Source of the DNA: Phycisphaerae bacterium
GTDB lineage: Bacteria; Planctomycetota; Phycisphaerae; UBA1845; Fen-1342
Assembly (NCBI GenBank): GCA_016935035.1
Contig: JAFGRR010000297.1
Span: 1 to 12,338 of the forward strand
Length of the DNA stretch: 12,338 bases
Reading direction: 5' to 3'
Shown here: positions 1-6,107 of the stretch, piece by piece
How positions within the stretch are numbered: the first letter of the stretch is position 1
How the letters are laid out: each line of letters opens with the position of its first letter
Position numbers and translations under genes: made by a program
The notes under the pieces: model-generated
What the model saw: the letters and a program-made list of their open reading frames with translations, nothing else
Told to the model about the DNA's origin: nothing
The model's database searches: none

Positions 1-51
1 ATCCCAGTCGCAAACCCGGCACCGGAAACAGCGGCCAGCGTCGCCTGACAT
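1..51 (-). CDS. 5' end of a possible cysteine-rich protein, cut by the window edge
   Basis: On the minus strand an ATG at 51-49 opens a frame that runs off the window after 17 codons. It lies 7 bases after the stop of the permease gene, as expected for the next gene of the same operon. The visible residues begin MSGDAGRCFRC and contain three cysteines spaced C-x2-C-x2-C at residues 8, 11 and 14, which could be the start of a zinc-binding knuckle. The Shine-Dalgarno match is weak (CCAGGCG directly before the ATG). With so few residues the frame could be chance; the call rests on tight spacing and on another zinc-ribbon protein in the same operon. Confidence 0.3.
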   Translation of the reverse strand, partial: MSGDAGRCFRCRVCDWD

Positions 52-58
52 CGCCTGG

Positions 59-1921
59 CTAAGCCGACTGCCGCCGAACAATCATGTCGAATCCGCGAAC
101 CATGTTCTTGTACAGGCTGAAAGTGATTCCGAGATAGACCGCGGCCGCGATCAGGCTGGTGACCACTCGGATGACGCGCACCTGGGTCTGCGCCGACGAG
201 TTGGGGTTACTCGCACCGAACAGTGACGCCGGATCTATGAGCGCCTGCATCGCCGGGAAGGGTGTGAAAGGCAGCACCACGGCGCCGACTTCGGCGCTCT
301 GCTGCGAGATGGCAAACCCACACAACGTCAACAGGCCGCAGGCCCCCAGCACGATCGACGTGCTGATCATGACGGCCTGTACGGTTTTCTTGGATGTCAG
401 CGAGAACTGAAGCCCGATCATCGCGGCCATCGCGCAGAACGCCACCAGCAGCAGCGGTTCCAGCAGTAGCACTTCCGGCGTGAGCACCGCTGGCACTTTC
501 GCTCCGCGGAAGAAATCCGCGACGACGAACACCAGCAGCGTTCCGGTCGGGACGGCGATCAGCGGCACGGCGAAACGGACCAGACCCTGCAACATACCGC
601 CTATGATGTAGCGGCTGGTCAGCGGTGTGGTCAGCAGGATCTCGACGGTTTGTGATTCCTTCTCGCGGGTGAGCGTGCCGGCGGCGGTGTTGGTCACCAC
701 GAGCAGGATGACCGCCATCTCGATCCAGACGATGACCATCAGCCATTCGCGCATCTCGGGCACGAGGAAGCTCGACGACGCCGTCCGCGCGCCGAGCCCG
801 TCATGGTGGTAAATGATCAGCAGCACCAACCCCAGGGCCAGGCCGCCGATGATGAAGACCCAGCGCAGCACCGAGCGGCCAGCGGCGGAACCGCGCGTCA
901 CGGCCTCGCGCCAGGCGATGGGGTTGCTCCAGACGCGGCGCGGCTTGTGGCGGCGTTCACCGTTGGTTTGCCGTTGTTTGACTAGGCCCAGCAGGCGGTT
1001 GAGCCAGGTGGCCTCGCCTTCCTTAGCGCCGCGGCGGACGAAGATCAGGCTGACGAAGACCAGGAACGCCGACGCGAGCGTGGTCATCAGCATGTACGCG
1101 TATTGCGGGTGGGCCAGCATCCAACGCCATGGCCAGCCGTAGTGGTAGACGTCAGCGGGCTTGGGCGCGGGCATCAGGCCGGTCACGACGAAAAGCGACA
1201 AGAACGGGTGGAACGGGGCCAGCCAGCTCATGCGCTGCCCCATGAAGATGGGCGACGTGCTAGTACTGGCGGGGGCCTCGGTGACCGCCGTCGCTGGGCT
1301 CCAGCCGAGGGCGAAGACGCCGAGCAGGTAGATGGCGATGCCCAGGAAGAACGCAAAAATCGTGCGCCGCGTGCCGATCTTCAGCATGCTGATGGTGATG
1401 GCGAGCGCCCCTGTGAGCAGGGCAGTGCTGGCGGCGAGGCCGAGGCTCTGGAAGACCTCCGCCGTTGTGACGCCGCCGTAGAGCATGGTGATGCAGAAGA
1501 TCGGCAGTCCCGCCAGGAGCAGTGCCCAGACGAAGAACAGGCGGCTGAACAGTGAGCCGAGGACGATCTGGGCGTTTGAGAGCGGGGTGGTGAGCAGGAT
1601 ATCGAAGGTGTTTGAGTCGCGTTCCTGTGTGATGGCGCCGGCGGTGAAGACGGGGGCGATGAAGCTCATCAGGGCCAGTTGCACGAGGCTGATGGCCATG
1701 AAGATCTGGGTTGAGTTCTTGGCCAGATCGGCCAGCGAGACGTTCGCCGAGAAGAACGCCCCGCTCCACAGAAGCATGACAATGAATAGCGCCGCCAGAT
1801 AGATAAACCGTGCCCACATGTGGCGCACGCGCTTTCCGCCGGCGGCGACAACGCGCACGACCATTGGATTGCCGGGGAGCAATCGCCAGAAGTACAGGCC
1901 CAGGTCGCTGAAAACACCCAT
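59..1921 (-). CDS. ABC-2 type transporter permease with two fused halves
   Basis: A 620-residue integral membrane protein, very likely the membrane channel of an ABC exporter whose ATPase is encoded just upstream in the operon. The sequence is an internal duplication. Half one carries an N-terminal NP motif near residue 18 and TQERDSNTFDILLTTPL at about 98-114. Half two carries SNPIAWREA near 332 and TREKESQTVEILLTTPL at about 418-434. The spacing is 315-320 residues, so each half is one ABC-2 permease unit of about six hydrophobic helices, joined by a basic cytoplasmic linker (about 296-332, rich in K and R). The E-[RK]-[ED]-S-x-T-[FV]-[ED]-[IL]-LL-T-T-P-L motif is typical of GldF/NatB-like ABC-2 permeases. 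The start ATG at 1921 is preceded by AAGGA with 6 bases of spacing. Substrate is unknown. A single fused chain would give the usual two transmembrane domains without dimerisation. Confidence 0.88.
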   Translation of the reverse strand: MGVFSDLGLYFWRLLPGNPMVVRVVAAGGKRVRHMWARFIYLAALFIVMLLWSGAFFSANVSLADLAKNSTQIFMAISLVQLALMSFIAPVFTAGAITQERDSNTFDILLTTPLSNAQIVLGSLFSRLFFVWALLLAGLPIFCITMLYGGVTTAEVFQSLGLAASTALLTGALAITISMLKIGTRRTIFAFFLGIAIYLLGVFALGWSPATAVTEAPASTSTSPIFMGQRMSWLAPFHPFLSLFVVTGLMPAPKPADVYHYGWPWRWMLAHPQYAYMLMTTLASAFLVFVSLIFVRRGAKEGEATWLNRLLGLVKQRQTNGERRHKPRRVWSNPIAWREAVTRGSAAGRSVLRWVFIIGGLALGLVLLIIYHHDGLGARTASSSFLVPEMREWLMVIVWIEMAVILLVVTNTAAGTLTREKESQTVEILLTTPLTSRYIIGGMLQGLVRFAVPLIAVPTGTLLVFVVADFFRGAKVPAVLTPEVLLLEPLLLVAFCAMAAMIGLQFSLTSKKTVQAVMISTSIVLGACGLLTLCGFAISQQSAEVGAVVLPFTPFPAMQALIDPASLFGASNPNSSAQTQVRVIRVVTSLIAAAVYLGITFSLYKNMVRGFDMIVRRQSA

Positions 1922-2008
1922 GTGGGTTCCTTGGTGTTACGCTCTGAGTTTGAGAGCCATAAATGTGCCACTCCCATCGTCCGGGACGGCTGTCGGGTTC
2001 ATCTTCGC

Positions 2009-2401
2009 CTATAAGCTCCCGCCGCAGTGCTCGCAGTGTTCGGCTGTTTCGTCGTTCAAGCTTCCGCAGTATTTGCAGCGGACTTTGATAACCTGTCGGG
2101 CCGCCGGCTGTGGAGGATTGCCGGGCGGTGGCCGACGCAAAGCGTGGCCATGGATACCTGATATCGTGCGCTCCACACGCCTTGTCTGTGACACCCCCCC
2201 GATCACTCCCGCTATGATCATGAGCGTCATCCCGCTCACCGCGCGCAGCGCCATGGAGCGTCCGCGCGCCTCGAAGTTGTCGAAATTCCCGAAATTCAGC
2301 GCGGCACTGAAGAAGGTTGAGAGGAATAACAACACCCCTAGTCCGGCCAAGCCAGCAGCGACACAACCGACCACATTACGCGGGCTCCGCCCTTCGCTCA
2401 T
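2009..2401 (-). CDS. Small membrane protein with C-terminal zinc ribbon
   Basis: A 130-residue protein that I do not recognise as a named family. Two hydrophobic helices are visible at about residues 10-34 and 50-71, followed by a Pro/Arg-rich linker and a C-terminal zinc ribbon with Cys109-x2-Cys112-x10-Cys123-x2-Cys126 (KYCGSLN...HCEHCGGSL). Such treble-clef ribbons usually bind one zinc and mediate protein contacts; no enzyme motif is present. It lies 15 bases after the ATPase gene and 87 bases before the permease gene, all on the minus strand, so it is probably an accessory subunit or regulator of the ABC system. The ATG at 2401 is preceded by the purine-rich GGGAGAGAG. Existence as a gene is fairly sure; the function is open. 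Confidence 0.75.
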   Translation of the reverse strand: MSEGRSPRNVVGCVAAGLAGLGVLLFLSTFFSAALNFGNFDNFEARGRSMALRAVSGMTLMIIAGVIGGVSQTRRVERTISGIHGHALRRPPPGNPPQPAARQVIKVRCKYCGSLNDETAEHCEHCGGSL

Positions 2402-2416
2402 GACGCTCTCTCCCGC

Positions 2417-3346
2417 TTATTGGACAATTCCCTTAGTCAGCCGCATGAAGGCGGTTTCGAGGTTCACGTCTTCCTGCTTTATTTCGTTGATGCGCAGCTT
2501 GTTGCTGAGCATGGCGTTGGCGATGAAGCTGAAGTCGTTGGTATCGCCCTCCAGGTCGACGATCAGCGTGCCGTTGCGGGTTTCGACCTGGCGTACACCG
2601 GGGAGTTTCTCCAGCACGCCCTGCGCGCGAGCTTGATCGTCAGGCGTGACGATGTGAACGATCGTGCCGACGCGGGCGCGGCGCAGGGCATCGGAGACCG
2701 AGCCCTGATAGATCAGTTCGCCCTGCTCGATGATGCCGATGCTGGTACACAGATCGGCGAGCTCGGGCAGGATGTGCGAACTGATCAGGATGGTCTTGCC
2801 CATGCGGTGCAGCTCCTTGAGCAGCTCGCGGATTTCAATGCGGGCGCGCGGGTCGAGACCGCTGGCCGGTTCGTCGAGCAGCAGCACTTTCGGATCGTGC
2901 AGTAGAACGCGCGCGATACTCAGCCGCTGCTTCATGCCGCGCGAAAGCGAATCGACCAGCGCGTCGTGCTTGAAGCTCAGGTCGGTCAACTCGAGCACGT
3001 CGCCGACGATCTGCGATCGCTTCTTGCCGGTGATGTCGTAGGCGCTGGCGAAGAACTCGAGGTATTCCTGTACGACCATGTCCTCGTAGGCGCCGAAGAA
3101 GTCGGGGACGTAGCCGATGAGCGGGCGAATCTTGCGTGACTCATACCCGACGACGTGGCCGCAAACGCGGGCCTCGCCCCAGGTCGGCTGCAAGAGCGTC
3201 GCCAGGATGCGCAGCGTGGTGGTCTTGCCGGCACCGTTGGGGCCGATGTAGCCGAAGCACTCACCTTCCTCGATGTTGAGGTGCAGGTTGTTGAGGGCCA
3301 CGAGCTTGCCGTAGCGCTTGGTCAGGTTGATGGTCTGTACAATCAC
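2417..3346 (-). CDS. ABC transporter ATP-binding protein (ABC-2/GldA-like)
   Basis: A 309-residue cytoplasmic ATPase that powers the neighbouring permease. Motifs in order: Walker A GPNGAGKTT at residues 35-43, Q-loop region GYVPDFFG at 78-85, signature LSRGMKQR at 134-141, Walker B VLLLDEP at 154-160, and the H-loop histidine in ISSHILPE at 191. The C-terminal 90 residues (after about 220) form the extra domain usual in drug and Gld-type exporters. The Q-loop residue that contacts the permease is Asp82 where most ABC proteins have Gln. The start is GTG at 3346, only 3 bases after the stop of the upstream gene, with Shine-Dalgarno GGGAGG inside that gene's last codons, so translation is probably coupled. 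The subfamily is clear; the transported substrate is not. Confidence 0.93.
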   Translation of the reverse strand: MIVQTINLTKRYGKLVALNNLHLNIEEGECFGYIGPNGAGKTTTLRILATLLQPTWGEARVCGHVVGYESRKIRPLIGYVPDFFGAYEDMVVQEYLEFFASAYDITGKKRSQIVGDVLELTDLSFKHDALVDSLSRGMKQRLSIARVLLHDPKVLLLDEPASGLDPRARIEIRELLKELHRMGKTILISSHILPELADLCTSIGIIEQGELIYQGSVSDALRRARVGTIVHIVTPDDQARAQGVLEKLPGVRQVETRNGTLIVDLEGDTNDFSFIANAMLSNKLRINEIKQEDVNLETAFMRLTKGIVQ

Positions 3347-3349
3347 GCG

Positions 3350-5764
3350 CTAGTCCTCCCCCGGCAGTTTGTCTTCATCGTCGGTATCGCGCGGCGGGGT
3401 GCCCACGTAACGCAGCGGGATCCGCACGCGGTAAAGCGTCTTGCCCGAGCGCGCCTGAACCGGGCGGCCATCGCGATACAGCGTCGCGGGGCCCGGTTCG
3501 TCGGCGAACAGCAGCAAAACGGCCTGGCCGTCGGCAAGCCAATGCGTAATGTCGCGATCGACCAGGCCGTCAATCGTGACCGGTCGACCGGCCTTGTCCA
3601 TGTCAGTTCCGCTATTGTGCAGAAACAGGTCGCGCGTGGACGCGAGCAGGCCGGCCTCGCGGAATCTCGGAGAGCCGGCGAACGGTCGCCAGACACGCTG
3701 GGCATCCCACAACGTCACCAGATCCGGGCGTTTCTTCGGATCGAGCTCCCGGCCGCGCTGCCACTCCGCAAGGGCAACGTTGCGCTCGCGTGCCTCGGCC
3801 GCGCCGATCGTGCCACGCAGTTGCTCGCCGGCCTTGATGGGGTCGAGCTTGACCGCCAAGACGTTGCGCGCCGGGGGCACGGGCCCCGCTATGCTCCGAT
3901 AGCAGCGGTCGGTCCCGGCCGGCCGCGTCACGCCGCGCAAGCGCGGATCGAGATACAACAGATAGCCGCCAATGAGATTGACGCGCAGATCGTTGGCAAT
4001 GTAGCTGCCGGGCTCGATCTGGCCGGTGTTGCGGCTGGCGATGAGGTTGCCATTGATGGAGCCGTCCAAGTCGCCTTGCCAGTATCCTTCGAATTGCTTG
4101 AGCGTGGCGCGCAGCGGGGTGTCGTCAAGCTGGGCATCCTCGACATGGGCGGTGTAGCGCATCGGCGTGGCGTATGACGACGGCGTGGCACCGACAGCCA
4201 TCGGACGAAGATAGTCGTCAGTATCGACAGCCTGGTCTTTCAGCGCCGGCGGCAGCGAGAAATCATGCCGCGCGCGGGCCGAACTGCGGTAGCCGAACCA
4301 ACAGGCCGACCGCGCCTGGTACTCGCCCGCGACCATATCGACGAGACTGACGCTCTTGACCGTGCTGGCCAGGCCGTGGCTGGCGCGCACCGCCGCCAGA
4401 CTGAAGAAGCTCGCACCGATCGCGAAGACGGCGAACACACCCCAACTCCACGACGTGCGCCCGCGATGCCTGAGCCACAGCCAACTCGCCAGAGTGGACA
4501 GGCCAATGTAGGCGAACACAAACAGGGTCGCGATCAAAGCGCGGACCTGGCCGGCGGTGCTGAACTCGACTTCGCTGATCAGCCCGTCAAAAAGCCGCGC
4601 TGGTTGCGTAAGACCCTGATAGAGCAGGTTGCCTTCCGACTCGAGGAACGCGGGCGTGTTGCGGTTCAGATCGATGAACAGCTCGTATACGTCGCTGCTC
4701 ACGCCGGCCGGCATCAGATCGCGCAAGCTGGCGGCGGAGGCGATGACGCGGCCCGAGCCGACCGTACGCATCGCGATCAGCGGCCCCGGACCGGCGCCGA
4801 GCTCATCGCTTATGAGTGTTATCGCGTCATCACGGGTCCTGACGCGCGCGACGGCGATGGTCTGCCCTGGTGGTCTGACGCCCTCGATCGCGCGATAATA
4901 CTCCGCCGCGAAACGCGGCAGGTCGGCGACTTCGCCTGTTCCGCCGGCAAGATCGAACGGCAGGATCTCGGCCAGTCGCGTCTGCGCGAGCAGGTCGGCG
5001 TTGGCGCCGACACCGAGAATGAGTTGCCCGCCGTTGCGCACCCACTCGATCACCGCGTCAGTCTGATGTTGGCCGACCTGCTCACCGAGCGGGTCGGGCG
5101 CATCCCACACCAGGACGTTAACGGTTTCGAGGCCGAACCAGCGGTCGGGCAGGTTGGTGGCCGGCATGCGGCCGACGCTGATCTTGCTGTAGTAAACGCG
5201 TTGGCCCCAGGCTGGGTCGCCGGGCATGGCGTTTGAGGCCAGGGTCTGGAGGTGTGCGACGGCGCGCTGGCTGATATCGAGGATGAGCAGGGCGTCGTTG
5301 TCCAGGAAGTCGAGTGTTGGCAAATCAAAGGATGCCAGACGGGCGCCGGTGCGCGGATCGACGACTTCGAGTGCCTTGGGGTATTGCGACGTGGCCATAA
5401 GGCCAAGCCCGCCGCCATGCGCGATGCCGTAGCACCAGAAGGGGCGCATCTGGTCGCCAGCGGTCAGCGGCACGGTTTTGACGAACTCGATGCGGTCGCC
5501 GTCCAGGTCGATACACTCACAGTGCAGCTCGACCTCGATATGCTCTGTACCGAGGGTTTGCAGCTCGACGAGAATGGGGAACCACTGTCCGGGCCGGGCG
5601 CCGCTGGGATTGCCGGTGCTGAACGGAAAACCCATGGCGCGCAGGTCACCGTTTAGCTCCGCCATGGCGGCGGGCAGAACGATGGCCGCGAGCAGCGGCA
5701 CGAGCAGCGTTCGGGCGTTACGCAACATATCCGACGATTCCCGACAATCTTGGGACCTGCGCAT
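3350..5764 (-). CDS. Large membrane-anchored periplasmic protein with amidotransferase-like domain, partner of the ABC system
   Basis: About 804 residues from the chosen start. A signal peptide is evident (hydrophobic core about 19-33, probable cleavage after AMA at 35). The N-terminal periplasmic part holds a region resembling the class I glutamine amidotransferase/DJ-1 fold (about 185-370), with WVRNGGQLILGVGAN at about 241-255. The nucleophile-elbow cysteine is not seen, so it is probably non-catalytic, as in GldG-type partners. Two helices follow at about 407-432 and 440-462, with a short basic cytoplasmic turn, then about 340 further periplasmic residues without a motif I recognise. The frame extends to an ATG at 5794, but that ATG overlaps a TATAAT box and lacks a ribosome site. 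The ATG at 5764 has AGGA 5 bases upstream and is preferred; ATG 5728 is a further alternative. It is the first gene of the operon and probably couples exporter activity to the envelope; the exact role is unknown. Confidence 0.78.
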   Translation of the reverse strand: MRRSQDCRESSDMLRNARTLLVPLLAAIVLPAAMAELNGDLRAMGFPFSTGNPSGARPGQWFPILVELQTLGTEHIEVELHCECIDLDGDRIEFVKTVPLTAGDQMRPFWCYGIAHGGGLGLMATSQYPKALEVVDPRTGARLASFDLPTLDFLDNDALLILDISQRAVAHLQTLASNAMPGDPAWGQRVYYSKISVGRMPATNLPDRWFGLETVNVLVWDAPDPLGEQVGQHQTDAVIEWVRNGGQLILGVGANADLLAQTRLAEILPFDLAGGTGEVADLPRFAAEYYRAIEGVRPPGQTIAVARVRTRDDAITLISDELGAGPGPLIAMRTVGSGRVIASAASLRDLMPAGVSSDVYELFIDLNRNTPAFLESEGNLLYQGLTQPARLFDGLISEVEFSTAGQVRALIATLFVFAYIGLSTLASWLWLRHRGRTSWSWGVFAVFAIGASFFSLAAVRASHGLASTVKSVSLVDMVAGEYQARSACWFGYRSSARARHDFSLPPALKDQAVDTDDYLRPMAVGATPSSYATPMRYTAHVEDAQLDDTPLRATLKQFEGYWQGDLDGSINGNLIASRNTGQIEPGSYIANDLRVNLIGGYLLYLDPRLRGVTRPAGTDRCYRSIAGPVPPARNVLAVKLDPIKAGEQLRGTIGAAEARERNVALAEWQRGRELDPKKRPDLVTLWDAQRVWRPFAGSPRFREAGLLASTRDLFLHNSGTDMDKAGRPVTIDGLVDRDITHWLADGQAVLLLFADEPGPATLYRDGRPVQARSGKTLYRVRIPLRYVGTPPRDTDDEDKLPGED
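3355..3360 (-). promoter_or_regulatory. Ribosome binding site of the ABC ATPase gene, inside the preceding gene
   Basis: On the minus strand the bases read GGGAGG, followed by 8 bases and a GTG start at 3346-3344. The site lies within the last codons of the upstream gene, whose TAG stop is at 3352-3350. It decides the GTG start and indicates translational coupling of the two genes. Confidence 0.75.
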
Positions 5765-5792
5765 ATCGTTCCTGAATCGCCATAAGACCGCC

Positions 5793-5820
5793 ATTATAAG
5801 GCCCTGAGTTGTTTTGAAAC
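5793..5820 (-). promoter_or_regulatory. Probable sigma-70 promoter of the ABC operon
   Basis: Read on the minus strand, a perfect TATAAT -10 box occupies 5798-5793. A weak -35 (GTTTCA, 5820-5815) lies 16 bases upstream. Transcription would begin near 5786, about 20 bases before the ATG at 5764. The weak -35 suggests modest or activator-dependent output. Confidence 0.5.
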
Positions 5821-5830
5821 CGCCTCAGCG

Positions 5831-5858
5831 TTGACGAACTGGCATTCCAGGTTATACT
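5831..5858 (+). promoter_or_regulatory. Strong sigma-70 promoter for the MATE leader
   Basis: TTGACG at 5831-5836 and TATACT at 5853-5858 are separated by 16 bases, giving five of six consensus matches in each box. The start of transcription would be near 5865. It is divergent from, and does not overlap, the promoter of the minus-strand operon. No other convincing promoter lies between here and the pump gene. Confidence 0.62.
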
Positions 5859-5917
5859 TCGCACTTCGGCGTCGGGTTCAGGTTACGCGCACGAACCCAT
5901 CATTTGAGGGAGTATCT

Positions 5918-5983
5918 ATGCGGATCCTGTGCAATATAACGGGCTACATCGGGGATACCCCGACACAATGCGCGCCGCCATAG
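5918..5983 (+). CDS. Possible 21-residue leader peptide
   Basis: ATG at 5918 to TAG at 5981-5983 encodes a 21-residue peptide starting MRILCNITGYIG and ending TQCAPP. A Shine-Dalgarno sequence GGGAG lies at 5908-5912, 5 bases before the ATG. The final codons GCG-CCG-CCA (Ala-Pro-Pro) are exactly the bases that can form the antiterminator, and Pro-Pro before a stop codon is a known slow context for ribosomes. A ribosome at the stop would cover this arm and favour termination; one stalled earlier or absent would free it. The length is short enough to occur by chance, so this is a hypothesis built on position and ribosome site. Confidence 0.35.
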   Translation: MRILCNITGYIGDTPTQCAPP

Positions 5984-6031
5984 ACTAGCTCACACCGAAT
6001 TTCCGTGACGAGACCGAGCCCTGGCGGACGC
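5972..6031 (+). promoter_or_regulatory. Candidate antiterminator helix
   Basis: GCGCCGCCA at 5972-5980 is complementary to TGGCGG-A-CGC at 6022-6031: nine base pairs with one bulged A (6028). This helix would consume the 5' arm of the terminator stem (6019-6028), so both structures cannot coexist. The mutually exclusive pairing is the main evidence for regulated read-through into the MATE gene. Confidence 0.42.
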
Positions 6032-6051
6032 TGACTCCGGCAGGGTTTTTT
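6019..6051 (+). terminator. Intrinsic (Rho-independent) terminator before the MATE gene
   Basis: The stem CCCTGGCGGA (6019-6028) pairs with TCCGGCAGGG (6036-6045), ten positions with one G-G mismatch and a 7-base loop, followed directly by six T residues (6046-6051). It lies about 57 bases before the MATE start codon and downstream of a strong promoter on the same strand, so transcription of the pump requires read-through unless another promoter exists. Confidence 0.78.
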
Positions 6052-6107
6052 GTGTTTGTGTGTCTGCCGGACATATGCGGATTACGGTAATAGGCAAGGA
6101 CAGACAC

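Larger units (their letters stand above)
5865..6051 (+). ncRNA. Structured leader RNA upstream of MATE gene (candidate attenuator or riboswitch)
   Basis: This stretch of about 187 bases runs from the predicted transcription start to the end of an intrinsic terminator. Visible elements are: a 6-bp hairpin GGGTTC/GAACCC (5874-5879 with 5893-5898); a possible leader peptide frame at 5918-5983; a compact 6-bp hairpin TCGGGG-ATA-CCCCGA (5949-5963); an arm at 5972-5980 complementary to the terminator; and the terminator at 6019-6051. The loop of the first hairpin contains CGCGCA (5886-5891), which could pair with TGCGCG at 5969-5974 as a pseudoknot competing with the antiterminator. I compared it by eye with FMN, TPP, cobalamin, guanidine-I and T-box hallmarks and found none. 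It may control the downstream pump, or be a free small RNA ending at the terminator. Confidence 0.42.

Noticed and set aside
1260..2366. A long 368-codon minus-strand open frame across the permease and zinc-ribbon genes.
   Set aside because: Its product is rich in Arg, His and Pro without motifs, typical of an out-of-frame shadow in GC-rich DNA; the overlapping frames have clear membrane and ABC-2 features and ribosome sites.
3155..4177. A 340-codon plus-strand open frame opposite the ABC ATPase and the 804-residue protein.
   Set aside because: It spans two genes on the opposite strand with clear motifs; composition is that of an antisense shadow.
5918..5983. The leader peptide (LCNITGYIG...APP) resembles the N-terminus of class II amidotransferases such as GlmS (CGIxGYIG...API).
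   Set aside because: The similarity ends at the stop codon; no frame downstream continues the expected LLEGL...LEYRGYDSAG sequence, so a decayed glmS is not supported. Probably coincidence.
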